Part shown: piece by piece, positions 27,411 to 36,126 of the stretch
How positions within the stretch are numbered: position 1 is the first letter of the stretch
How the letters are laid out: every line of letters starts with the position of its first letter
Assembly: GCA_963753105.1 (NCBI GenBank)
Contig: CAVWBD010000003.1
Span: forward strand, 372,001-436,000
Source of the DNA: SZUA-36 sp963753105
Lineage (GTDB): Bacteria; Pseudomonadota; Gammaproteobacteria; Xanthomonadales; SZUA-36
Direction: 5' to 3'
DNA length: 64,000 nucleotides
Notes under the pieces: model-generated
What the model saw: the letters and a program-made list of their open reading frames with translations, nothing else
The model's database searches: none
Told to the model about the DNA's origin: nothing
Translations under genes and position numbers: made by a program

Positions 27411-28379
27411 TTGAAATATTCAAGAATAATGGGAACCGGCAGCTATCTGCCTGAAAAAATCGTCACCAACGCTGACCTTGAGAAAGTACTGGACACGTCG
27501 GACAAGTGGATCCGGGAGCGGACAGGGATTTCTGAGCGCCGTATTTCCCGTGAGGATGAGACCTCCGGAGACATGGCTGTCGTTGCGGCGCAACGGGCGA
27601 TGGAGGCAGCGGGAGTCGAACCGGAAGAGATTGGCCTGTTAATAGTGGGTACCACGACGCCCGACCTGATATTTCCGAGTACCGCTTGTTTGATCCAGGC
27701 ACGCCTGGGTTTGCCGGATTGCGGAGCCATGGATGTTAATGCGGCCTGTTCCGGGTTCATGTACGCATTGTCTGTTGCCGATAAGTACGTACGTTGTGGC
27801 GATGTGAAGAAAGCACTCGTTATCGGAGTTGACAAATTAACCGCCATGGTGGATTGGAATGATCGCGGTACAGCGGTATTGTTTGGCGATGGAGCCGGAG
27901 CGGTGGTGATCGAGGCCGCCGATGAGCCGGGTATCCTCTCTACTCATATCCATTCTGCGGGCAGACACAGTGACCTGCTTTATGCCGACGTCGGTGTGGG
28001 TAAGGGTTTCAAAGCAGAAGAACATGGCGGTGTATGCATAAAAATGAAGGGCAACGAGGTGTTCAAGGTTGCCGTTCGCACCCTGGGACGCATCGTGGAT
28101 GAAACACTGGCCTACAACAACATGGACAAATCGGAGCTGGACTGGCTGATTCCACACCAGGCCAACCACCGCATCATCTCGGCGACAGCCAGAAAATTGG
28201 GCATGACGATGGACCAGGTAGTGGTCACCGTGGACAAGCACGGCAACACTTCCGCCGCCTCGGTGCCACTGGCGCTCGATGCAGCGGTGCAGTCCGGTAA
28301 AATCAAGCGTGGCGAAATGTTGTTGCTGGAGGCCTTTGGTGGTGGTTTCACCTGGGCGTCTGCACTGATTAAATATTAA
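27411..28379 (+). CDS. fabH: 3-oxoacyl-ACP synthase III (FabH)
   Basis: FabH starts fatty-acid synthesis by condensing acetyl-CoA with malonyl-ACP. The 322-residue protein has the Cys-His-Asn triad: Cys113 in NAACSGFMYAL, His in WLIPHQANHRI, and Asn in DKHGNTSAASVPL. It also carries ERTGISERR and ends LLEAFGGGFTWASALIKY. The start is TTG at 27411, preceded by AAGGAAC. It follows a terminator rather than plsX, and fabG comes next without fabD. Confidence 0.96.
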   Translation: MKYSRIMGTGSYLPEKIVTNADLEKVLDTSDKWIRERTGISERRISREDETSGDMAVVAAQRAMEAAGVEPEEIGLLIVGTTTPDLIFPSTACLIQARLGLPDCGAMDVNAACSGFMYALSVADKYVRCGDVKKALVIGVDKLTAMVDWNDRGTAVLFGDGAGAVVIEAADEPGILSTHIHSAGRHSDLLYADVGVGKGFKAEEHGGVCIKMKGNEVFKVAVRTLGRIVDETLAYNNMDKSELDWLIPHQANHRIISATARKLGMTMDQVVVTVDKHGNTSAASVPLALDAAVQSGKIKRGEMLLLEAFGGGFTWASALIKY

Positions 28380-28406
28380 TTTGGCTTATCGAGGCGGAGG
28401 AATGCA

Positions 28407-29147
28407 ATGAACGACAGTCTGCAAGGGCAGGTCGCGCTGGTCACGGGCGCCAGCCGGGGTATCGGTGCAGCGATCGCCGACATGCTGGCCAACAAGGGCG
28501 CACAGGTTTTTGGCACGGCAACAACACAAGCCGGGGCTGACGCGATTGAACAACGTGGCATCGAAGGGCTGACGGGACTGGTAATGAACGTCAATGACGC
28601 CGATGGTATCGCTGCGGCATTAAAGGAAATCAACAGACAGGCATCAACACCGACCATCCTGGTCAACAACGCCGGCGTGACCCGCGACCAGTTGTTGATG
28701 CGCATGGGTGAAGACGATTGGGAAACCGTGCTCAATACCAACCTGCGCTCGGTGTACCGGCTATCCAAGGCTTGTCTGCGAGGCATGATGAAAGCGCGCC
28801 ACGGCCGCATCATCAGTATCGCCTCGGTCATCGGTGCAACGGGTAACGCGGGGCAGGCCAATTATGCGGCGGCCAAGGCCGGTATGATGGGCTTCACACG
28901 ATCGCTGGCGCGTGAGGTTGGTTCCCGCGGCATTACCGTGAACGTGATTGCGCCCGGGTTCATCGACACCGACATGACCCGCGAACTGAGTGATGCGCAA
29001 CGTGAGGCCATGTTGAAGGACATCCCTTTGAACCGCCTGGGCGAAGCAGATGACATTGCGGAGGCCGTGAACTTCCTGGCATCGGACGCGGCGGCTTATA
29101 TCACGGGGCAGACCATACACGTCAATGGTGGTATGTACGTAACCTGA
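28407..29147 (+). CDS. fabG: 3-oxoacyl-ACP reductase (FabG)
   Basis: FabG reduces 3-oxoacyl-ACP with NADPH. The 246-residue short-chain dehydrogenase has the cofactor motif LVTGASRGIGAAIA and the NNAGVTRDQLLMRM block. The catalytic Ser-Tyr-Lys lies in ISIASVIGATGNAGQANYAAAK, and the end is AAYITGQTIHVNGGMYVT. It lies 27 bases after fabH with GGCGGAGG upstream. The usual fabD between fabH and fabG is absent. Confidence 0.97.
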   Translation: MNDSLQGQVALVTGASRGIGAAIADMLANKGAQVFGTATTQAGADAIEQRGIEGLTGLVMNVNDADGIAAALKEINRQASTPTILVNNAGVTRDQLLMRMGEDDWETVLNTNLRSVYRLSKACLRGMMKARHGRIISIASVIGATGNAGQANYAAAKAGMMGFTRSLAREVGSRGITVNVIAPGFIDTDMTRELSDAQREAMLKDIPLNRLGEADDIAEAVNFLASDAAAYITGQTIHVNGGMYVT

Positions 29148-29317
29148 ATATTACGGAACCGCGCAGCGGTTTCATCGCGCGTCATACGTGTAACATACGG
29201 TGACGTATAGTAAAAATGCCCGGTAACGACGTATAAATCGGGCACAGGACTGGCACAACTGCCGCAGTTTCTTTAAAATTGCGTCTCTTGTGTCACACTT
29301 TAAGGATCCATTAAAAA

Positions 29318-29554
29318 ATGAGCAGTATTGAAGAACGCGTTAAAAAGATTGTTGTAGAGCAACTTGGGGTTAAAGAAGACGAAGTTACCGCCAATGCATC
29401 TTTTGTAGACGACCTGGGCGCGGATTCGCTGGATACCGTTGAACTTGTTATGGCGCTTGAAGAAGAGTTCGAGTGTGAAATCCCTGACGAAGATGCGGAA
29501 AAGATTACCAGTGTTCAGCAGGCTATTGACTACGTCAACTCCAACCAAAGCTGA
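29318..29554 (+). CDS. acpP: Acyl carrier protein
   Basis: ACP carries growing acyl chains on a phosphopantetheine arm. The 78-residue acidic protein has the attachment site Ser37 in GADSLDTVELVMALEEEF. The 170-base gap upstream contains a weak hairpin (TGCCCG at 29217 with CGGGCA at 29239) and probably a separate strong promoter, as acpP is usually expressed above its neighbours. Confidence 0.98.
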   Translation: MSSIEERVKKIVVEQLGVKEDEVTANASFVDDLGADSLDTVELVMALEEEFECEIPDEDAEKITSVQQAIDYVNSNQS

Positions 29555-29580
29555 TACTGAACACATGTCATAAACGTTTG

Positions 29581-29601
29581 CGGCCGGCCATTCGCCGGCC
29601 G
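29581..29601 (+). terminator. Perfect GC hairpin between acpP and fabF
   Basis: CGGCCGGC (29581-29588) and GCCGGCCG (29594-29601) form an eight-pair stem with a five-base loop. Only a weak T-bearing tail (TGATTCGTTCT) follows. It probably acts as a partial terminator or mRNA 3'-end stabiliser that lowers fabF relative to acpP. The role is inferred. Confidence 0.55.
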
Positions 29602-29637
29602 TGATTCGTTCTGGCTATCAAAAACGAGGTTATGTAA

Positions 29638-30891
29638 ATGTCGCAACGTCGCGTGGCTGTTACGGGAATGGGAATTGTCTCGCCTGTAGGCAATACCATT
29701 GATACCGCCTGGGATGCCATCTGCAATGGCCGCAGCGGTATCGATACGATTTCCTCGTTCGACGCCAACCATATGAAAACCCGCATTGCCGGGGAAGTCA
29801 GGGGTTTCGAGGTCACACGACTACCTTGCGCCACGCGAAGCCAAACGAATGGACACCTTTGTCCACTACGGCTTTGCAGCGGCCGTGGACGCACTGACCG
29901 ATTCGGGCTTGCTCGATGAAGACTCCACGCACAACCCTGAACGCATCGGCTGTGCGCTGGGCTCCGGTATCGGTGGTCTGAAAACCATCGAGGACACCAC
30001 CGAAGCCTACCTCGAACACGGCCCACGCAAGGTCAGCCCGTTTTTCATTCCCGGCTCGATCATCAACATGATCGGCGGCTTCCTGTCCATCAAGTACAAG
30101 CCTGCAGGGACCGAACATCGCCATCGTCTCCGCCTGCAGCACGGCCACCCACAACATGGGTTCCGCGATGCGCATGATCCAGTACGGCGATGCGGACGTG
30201 ATGGTTGCCGGTGGTGCGGAGTTTGCCACCACGCCGACTTCGATCAGCGGTTTCATCTCGGCCCGCGCCATGTCAACCCGTAACGACGAGCCACAACGCG
30301 CCAGCCGGCCCTGGGATGAGGGGCGTGATGGATTTGTTTTGTCCAACGGCGCCGGTGTGGTGGTGCTGGAAGAACTTGAACATGCAAAGGCCCGTGGTGC
30401 GAATATCTATGGCTGAGCTGATCGGCTTTGGCATGAGCGGTGACGCCTTCCACATGACGGCCCCGCCGGATGACGGCAACGGAGCCGCACGCTGCATGCG
30501 CGAAGCGGTTAAAGATGCCGGAATTAACCCGCAGGATGTTGATTACATCAACGCCCACGGCACATCCACACCACTGGGCGACCTGGCCGAAACCATAGCG
30601 ACCAAGACGGTATTTGGCGCGCACGCCCACAAGCTGGCCATCAGCTCGACCAAGTCCATGACCGGTCACCTGCTCGGTGCGGCCGGTGGCGTGGAAGCCA
30701 TTTTCAGCCTGCTCAGCATCCGCGACGGAATCATCCCGCCCACGATCAACCTCGAAAATCCCGGTGAGGGCTGTGACCTGGATTACGTGCCGAATACGGC
30801 GCGTGAATCGAGGGTAAACATAGCAGTTTCAAACTCATTTGGATTCGGGGGCACCAACGGCAGCCTCGTATTCCGTAAATTCACCGACTGA
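29638..30891 (+). CDS. fabF: 3-oxoacyl-ACP synthase II (FabF, three frame breaks)
   Basis: FabF elongates acyl-ACP. The start SQRRVAVTGMGIVSPVGN and the catalytic blocks are visible: SACSTATHN region near 30130, VDYINAHGTSTPLGD, and SISSTKSMTGHLLGAAGG. Three single-base breaks occur. Near 29817, GTCACACGAC should lose one base (VTDYLAPREAKRMD). Near 30101, AAGCCTGCAG should be AAGCTGCAG (KLQGPNIAIVSA). Near 30411, TATGGCTGAG should be TATGCTGAG (NIYAELIGFGMSG). Repaired, it is about 416 residues, normal for FabF. An essential gene with three breaks is more likely a sequence error than a pseudogene. Confidence 0.93.
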
Positions 30892-30899
30892 AACCGGTC

Positions 30900-32261
30900 T
30901 TGCACACGCACTCTCTGGTCTGCACCCATGATCTTGTTGGCATAGCCACCGCGCACCCAGACCGGTATCCCTACTTGCTGGATAGTGCCGCCCCGGGTCC
31001 GCTCGGTGAGTTCAGCCTGTTGTTGCGGACCGGCGGTGAGCAACTCTGCCTGCACGATGAAAACCGTATCACCGGCCCGGGTTCGGGCCCTGGCTTTCTC
31101 TCCAGGCTGCAGGACTGGTACCTGCGAGAAACCCAACCCACACCCCACGATGAGACTTGGCCTTTTGTCGGTGGCTGGTTCTTATACCTCGGTTACGAAC
31201 TGGCTGCCGAGATAGAACCGACGGTAGCATATCCCCCTGCGGATGATGGCTTCCCGGTTGCCTTTGCCAGCCGTTGCCCCGGTGCCGTTTACCAAAGGCC
31301 GGAAGAACCGGGCCTGTTACACCTGGTGGCGGAAAGCAGGGCGTTGCTCGAGCAAATGCTGCTCGAAATTGAAAACCTGCCCGTTGAAGCTGCCCCCGGC
31401 CCGGTCCGGCTCAACCGCCTGACCCCGGAACCGCCACAACAGTTCGAGGACGCGGTCGCCAGAATTCACGAATATATCCTCAATGGTGATGTATTCCAGG
31501 TGAACCTGTCACGGGGTTGGCAGGGTGAGTTCGAGGCTGCGATCAGCTTTGCGGACCTGTACCGCTCACTGCGTCTCAACAACCCTGCGCCATTCGCTGG
31601 AATGGTGAACTGGCAAGGTCGGGTACTCATGAGTTCGTCGCCGGAAAGACTGGTCAATGTCATGCAGGACAAAATCCAGGCCAGGCCCATTGCCGGCACC
31701 CGGCCCCGTGGTGCGGATCGTCATTCAGACGTGGCATTGAGCAACGAACTGCTGGCAAACCCCAAGGAACGTGCCGAACATATCATGCTCATTGACCTGG
31801 AACGCAACGACCTTGGCAGGGTATGTCAGGCCGGTTCGGTTGAAGTTGATGAACTGATGGTTGTAGAGTCCTACGAACATGTTCATCATATCGTATCGAA
31901 TGTCTGTGGGCAGTTACGTGCCGGCGTAACCCCGGTCGATGTCATCCGGGCTGTTTTCCCGGGTGGTACGATTACGGGTTGCCCGAAGGTAAGATGCATG
32001 GAAATCATCGCCGAACTGGAGCAACACGGTCGCAGTTACTACACCGGTTCGATGGGTTACCTGGGGCTTGACGGCAGTTTGGATCTGAATATTCTCATAC
32101 GGTCTATGTTGGTCGACGGCAGACAAATCAGTTTTCGCACTGGGGCGGGCATAGTCGCGGATTCAAAACCGGCTGCCGAGGTGCTTGAAACAGAGGACAA
32201 AGCCCGTGGTTTGCTCAGAGCCCTGGGCTCTGCAGACTCCGGAATGGAGCTGAGGACATAG
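30900..32261 (+). CDS. pabB: Aminodeoxychorismate synthase component I (PabB)
   Basis: PabB converts chorismate and ammonia to 4-amino-4-deoxychorismate for folate synthesis. The 453-residue protein has the chorismate-binding core: GDVFQVNLSRGWQGEF, SSSPERLVNV, ARPIAGTRPRGAD, MLIDLERNDLGRV, and FPGGTITGCPKVRCMEII. The start is TTG at 30900, eight bases after fabF. The pathway partner pabC follows at once, which favours PabB over anthranilate synthase TrpE. No glutaminase subunit gene is nearby. Confidence 0.9.
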   Translation: MHTHSLVCTHDLVGIATAHPDRYPYLLDSAAPGPLGEFSLLLRTGGEQLCLHDENRITGPGSGPGFLSRLQDWYLRETQPTPHDETWPFVGGWFLYLGYELAAEIEPTVAYPPADDGFPVAFASRCPGAVYQRPEEPGLLHLVAESRALLEQMLLEIENLPVEAAPGPVRLNRLTPEPPQQFEDAVARIHEYILNGDVFQVNLSRGWQGEFEAAISFADLYRSLRLNNPAPFAGMVNWQGRVLMSSSPERLVNVMQDKIQARPIAGTRPRGADRHSDVALSNELLANPKERAEHIMLIDLERNDLGRVCQAGSVEVDELMVVESYEHVHHIVSNVCGQLRAGVTPVDVIRAVFPGGTITGCPKVRCMEIIAELEQHGRSYYTGSMGYLGLDGSLDLNILIRSMLVDGRQISFRTGAGIVADSKPAAEVLETEDKARGLLRALGSADSGMELRT

Positions 32262-32262
32262 C

Positions 32263-33066
32263 ATGCTTGAGTGCCTGGTAAACGGTGAGATTTCCAAATT
32301 CATCCGCACATCCAACCGCGGTCTGAACTACGCCGATGGCGTCTTTGAGACACTGGTGGTGCAAAATACCCGCCCGTTGAGGTGGCAGGCCCACATGGAT
32401 CGTCTCGGCCTGGGATGTGAACGCCTGGGCCTGATCATGCCGCCCCAGGCATTGCTGCTGCGCGAGGTACAAACCGTCAGCGCCGGACTCGGTGATACCG
32501 TGGTCAAGATCGTCCTGACCCGGGATGGCCGGGGCAGGGGTTACACGCCTCCGAGGGATGGCACCTGCACGCGCATCATCAGCGCCCATGCCTACCCTGA
32601 AGGGATCACCGAGATCGCCCGCGAAGGCGTCAAGGCACAGGTTTGTGAACTGCGCCTTGCCCTGCAGCCTGCCCTGGGCGGGATCAAACACATGAACCGC
32701 CTCGAGCAGGTACTGGCTGCGGCGGAAATCCGTGAATCCAGCGCGGTCGAAGGTGTTTTGCTGGATTGGGAAGACCACGTCATCAGCGCCATCGCGGCGA
32801 ATATTTTCCTGGTTTGTGACCAGCGCCTGCTGACACCGCGACTGGATCGCTGCGGTGTGCGCGGCGTCATGCGTGGCCAGATCCTGGCCGCTTTCGCGCC
32901 TCGTTGCGAACAACGTCGCATCCACGTGGACATGCTGTGGGACGCGGATGAAGTGTTCATCTGCAATACCGTCAGGGGCATCGTTCCACTGACCGCGATT
33001 GATGACCATGTTTACGACATTGGTCCCACGACCCGTGAACTACAGGCCTGGCTGTTGAACGGATGA
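32263..33066 (+). CDS. pabC: Aminodeoxychorismate lyase (PabC)
   Basis: PabC is a fold-type IV PLP enzyme that splits aminodeoxychorismate to p-aminobenzoate and pyruvate. The 267-residue protein shows SNRGLNYADGVFETLVV at the N-terminus. The PLP lysine is in LGGIKHMNRLEQVLAA. EGVLLDWEDHVISAIAANIF and DEVFICNTVRGIVPL follow. It begins one base after the pabB stop and overlaps mltG, in the standard gammaproteobacterial order. Confidence 0.95.
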   Translation: MLECLVNGEISKFIRTSNRGLNYADGVFETLVVQNTRPLRWQAHMDRLGLGCERLGLIMPPQALLLREVQTVSAGLGDTVVKIVLTRDGRGRGYTPPRDGTCTRIISAHAYPEGITEIAREGVKAQVCELRLALQPALGGIKHMNRLEQVLAAAEIRESSAVEGVLLDWEDHVISAIAANIFLVCDQRLLTPRLDRCGVRGVMRGQILAAFAPRCEQRRIHVDMLWDADEVFICNTVRGIVPLTAIDDHVYDIGPTTRELQAWLLNG

Positions 33067-34082
33067 AACGCCTGCGGCTGGTCGTATTGCTCCTGCTGCT
33101 GATTGCAACGGCGCTGGCGGCCGGCATATGGCAACAATACCACCAGTTCTCCGTCACGCCATTGCAGACAGGGCCGCAGGGGATGGTCCTTACCGTACAG
33201 GCAGGCGACAGCCTGAGCGCGGTATTGACCAGGCTTGAAAAACAGGGTGTTACACGCCTGGACTGGCGCTGGCGGCTGCTGAACCGCTTACACGGCGTAA
33301 CCATCAAGACCGGTGAGTACCAACTGCCACCGGGTACCACGCCAGCCGGTTTGCTGGATTTGTTGGCATCCGGAAAAGTCATCTCTTACCGTTTCACGAT
33401 CATCGAAGGCTGGACGGTCAGCCAATTGCTCGAGGCCCTGGCTGGAGATCCCGTTCTGCAGCACACGCTGACAGACATCCCTGAACTCGAAGCTGTGACC
33501 GGTTTGCCAAACGCGAACCCGGAGGGCTGGTTCCTGCCGGAAACCTACAGCTTTGTACGGGGTGATAGCGACCTGCAGCTATTAAAACGTGCTCACGACG
33601 CCATGCAAAATAGCCTGGCGGATGCCTGGGCCACACGTGATATCGGTTTGCCATATGAAACACCGTACGAACTGTTGACCATGGCATCCATCATCGAAAA
33701 AGAAACCTCGCTGGAGGCTGAGCGCACCGATATCGCCGGCGTGTTCGTCAGGCGCCTCGCGGAAAACTGGCGCCTGGAAGCAGACCCTACCGTCATCTAT
33801 GGCATGGGGGAGTCCTACAAGGGCGATATCCGGCGCCGCGATCTCAAGCAGGACACGCCATACAATACCTATACCCGCCGTGGTCTGCCACCTACACCGA
33901 TCGCCTTGCCCGGCCAGGCGTCCCTGTGGGCAGCGGCACATCCTGCCGCAGGCGAAGCGATGTTTTTTGTTGCAAACGGGCAGGGTGGCCATACATTTTC
34001 AAGTACACTTGAAGCACACAACAAGGCGGTACAGCAGTTGATCAAACAGGGCAAAACCAGCGCGAAGGGTGAGAATCAATGA
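33063..34082 (+). CDS. mltG: Endolytic murein transglycosylase MltG (YceG)
   Basis: MltG cleaves nascent glycan strands at the inner membrane and sets their length. The 339-residue protein has one N-terminal membrane helix (LVVLLLLLIATALAAGIW), then a LysM-like subdomain and the YceG catalytic domain. The catalytic Glu lies in LTMASIIEKETSLEAE. ADPTVIYGMG, NTYTRRGLPPTPIALPG and FFVANGQGGHTFSSTLEAHN are conserved. Overlaps with pabC and tmk indicate translational coupling. Confidence 0.95.
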   Translation: MKRLRLVVLLLLLIATALAAGIWQQYHQFSVTPLQTGPQGMVLTVQAGDSLSAVLTRLEKQGVTRLDWRWRLLNRLHGVTIKTGEYQLPPGTTPAGLLDLLASGKVISYRFTIIEGWTVSQLLEALAGDPVLQHTLTDIPELEAVTGLPNANPEGWFLPETYSFVRGDSDLQLLKRAHDAMQNSLADAWATRDIGLPYETPYELLTMASIIEKETSLEAERTDIAGVFVRRLAENWRLEADPTVIYGMGESYKGDIRRRDLKQDTPYNTYTRRGLPPTPIALPGQASLWAAAHPAAGEAMFFVANGQGGHTFSSTLEAHNKAVQQLIKQGKTSAKGENQ

Positions 34083-34714
34083 CGCCGGTAATGCAGGGCT
34101 TTTTCATCAGTCTTGAAGGTGGAGAAGGCGCGGGAAAAAGTACGCAGAACAAGCGTATCGTCGGGTGGCTGCAACAGCGGGGAAAAACGGTGGTCGAAGC
34201 CCGCGAACCCGGTGGCACACCCGTGTCAGAACAGGTTCGCCAGGTACTTCTGGATACCCGTAACGCCGGTCTGAACCCGATGGCCGAACTGCTGTTGATG
34301 TTCGCGGCCCGTTCACAGTTGGTGCAGGAAGTCATCAACCCCGCATTGGATGCCGGTCACGTGGTCGTATGTGACCGTTTTGCCGATGCCAGTTATGCTT
34401 ACCAGGGTGGTGGCCGCAAACTGGGTGCTGCAACCGTTGCCAAGGTCGAGGATATCGTGCTGCGGGGTCTGCAACCGGACCTGACGCTGTTGTTCGATAT
34501 ACCGGTCAAGCAGGGCATGATCCGGGTCGCCGGGCGTGGTGCAGCAGACCGTTTCGAGTCCGAGACGGTGGCGTTTTTTGAGCGCGTCAGGCAAGCCTAC
34601 CTCGAGCGGGCTGCAGCACACCCGGAACGTTTCCGCATTATCGATGCCAGCCAGGATGAAGAACAGGTTTGGCAGCAGGTCGAAACCGCACTGAAGAGCG
34701 GGCCCGGCCTGTGA
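34079..34714 (+). CDS. tmk: Thymidylate kinase
   Basis: Tmk phosphorylates dTMP to dTDP. The 211-residue protein has the P-loop SLEGGEGAGKSTQNKRI, the DR(Y/F) motif in VVCDRFADASYAYQGGGR, and the nucleotide-binding region REPGGTPVSEQVRQVLL. The lid region GRGAADRFESE is also present. Its ATG overlaps the mltG stop, and its stop overlaps the holB GTG. The gene order is standard. Confidence 0.96.
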   Translation: MTPVMQGFFISLEGGEGAGKSTQNKRIVGWLQQRGKTVVEAREPGGTPVSEQVRQVLLDTRNAGLNPMAELLLMFAARSQLVQEVINPALDAGHVVVCDRFADASYAYQGGGRKLGAATVAKVEDIVLRGLQPDLTLLFDIPVKQGMIRVAGRGAADRFESETVAFFERVRQAYLERAAAHPERFRIIDASQDEEQVWQQVETALKSGPGL

Positions 34715-35706
34715 GTTCCCGGTCCGCAACCGTGGAAACCACCCTGTACCCGTGGCTTGACACGCAATGGGCGTTTTTCGAACGTTGCCTGGAAATGGAC
34801 AGACTGGCCCACGCGCAGATCATCGAGGGTCCAGCTGGTTGTGGCAAAACGGCGCTGGCCCGCGCCATGGTGTCCAAACTGCTGTGCAGGGCCGATGAAA
34901 GATATGCCTGTGGCGAGTGCCGGTCCTGTCAACTGCTGACAGGTGGCGCGCACCCCGAACTCATCGATATCACCTTCGAAATCGATCCCAAGACCGGCTT
35001 GCTGCGGTCGGTTATCACCGTGGACCAGGTACGGCGCATGATCGAGCAGTTGCAATTGACCACCTCGATCAGCGCGCGCAAGGTCACCTGTATCAATCCG
35101 GCAGACCGCATGCATCCGTCGGCAGTCAACGCCCTGCTGAAAAGCCTCGAGGAACCGGCCGGGGCCGACACCGTACTGATCCTGGTAACCGACAGCCCGG
35201 GCAGGCTGCCGGTCACGATACGCAGCCGTTGCCAGGTCATTTCCGTCAACCAGCCGGACAGGGCGCTGGCCAGCAAATGGCTGACGGAAACCACTGGCAA
35301 AAATACTGCGGAGACCAACGCTGCTATCGATGCAGCCGGTGGCAGCCCGTTACGAGCTGCGATGTTCATTGAATCCCCGGAACTGGACGCCTACACACAG
35401 GTACGTGAAAGCCTGGCGGATTTGCTGCTCCGCCCGGGCTCCGCTTCCATCACCGCTGCACGGTTGGAGAAACTCGATCAGGCCAATACCTGGCGTTGGC
35501 TGTCTGCCTTAACCGGCGATGTGATCAAGGCAACCATGAGAGGTGCGCCGCCGGACTGGATACCGGCAAACATTCAACTTGACAGCAAATCTCTATTACA
35601 ATTACAGAAACAGGCCGATATCAACCGGCAGTTCGCAACCACAACCGTACGCAGCGACCTGCTGTTACAAGCGTGGCTGATAAGCTGGGCAGAACAGGTT
35701 ATCTGA
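34711..35706 (+). CDS. holB: DNA polymerase III delta' subunit
   Basis: HolB is part of the clamp loader that places the beta clamp on DNA. The 331-residue protein starts with GTG at 34711, overlapping the tmk stop. It has a P-loop (IIEGPAGCGKTALARAM), a four-Cys zinc site (LLCRADERYACGECRSC), the SRC-like segment seen as IRSRCQVI, and ALLKSLEEPAGADTVLILVT. The DnaX-like AAA+ fold is complete. It fits the usual tmk-holB-pilZ order. Confidence 0.95.
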   Translation: MSSRSATVETTLYPWLDTQWAFFERCLEMDRLAHAQIIEGPAGCGKTALARAMVSKLLCRADERYACGECRSCQLLTGGAHPELIDITFEIDPKTGLLRSVITVDQVRRMIEQLQLTTSISARKVTCINPADRMHPSAVNALLKSLEEPAGADTVLILVTDSPGRLPVTIRSRCQVISVNQPDRALASKWLTETTGKNTAETNAAIDAAGGSPLRAAMFIESPELDAYTQVRESLADLLLRPGSASITAARLEKLDQANTWRWLSALTGDVIKATMRGAPPDWIPANIQLDSKSLLQLQKQADINRQFATTTVRSDLLLQAWLISWAEQVI

Positions 35707-35753
35707 CCCAGCACAAGGGCTGTTAAGATTAAGCAGGGAACGAGGAGCAGGGC

Positions 35754-36095
35754 ATGACACAACAGGGAATACTTTCACTTTCAATCAAGGACCGGCAAAC
35801 GCTGTACAGCGCCTATATGCCTTTTATCCAGGGCGGCGGCTTGTTCGTGCAAAGCACCAAGCGTTATGCGCTCGGTGATGAAGTGTTCCTGCTGCTGACG
35901 ATCATGGAACTGGAAGAACGCCTGCCCATCCCGGGCAAGGTCGTGTGGGTCACGCCACCGGGTTCACAGGGCAACAGGCGTCCGGGGATCGGTGTCCAGT
36001 TTGGTGATACGTCAGATGGCGCACATGCCAGAACGGTTATTGAATCCCATCTCGCCCAGCTAATGAAAGGCGAGAAACGTACCCACACAATGTAA
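35754..36095 (+). CDS. pilZ: PilZ domain protein of type IV pilus biogenesis
   Basis: This small PilZ protein (113 residues) is the stand-alone type that follows holB in many gammaproteobacteria and is needed for type IV pili in Pseudomonas and Xanthomonas. Such members often do not bind cyclic di-GMP. The sequence shows ILSLSIKDRQTLYSAYMPFI, GGLFVQSTKRYALGDEVFLLL, and KVVWVTPPGSQGNRRPGIGV. The RxxxR binding motif is not obvious, in line with that subclass. With pilW it indicates type IV pili in this organism. Confidence 0.92.
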   Translation: MTQQGILSLSIKDRQTLYSAYMPFIQGGGLFVQSTKRYALGDEVFLLLTIMELEERLPIPGKVVWVTPPGSQGNRRPGIGVQFGDTSDGAHARTVIESHLAQLMKGEKRTHTM

Positions 36096-36126
36096 GTATA
36101 TCAATTAGATATATGCTTTTATTAAT

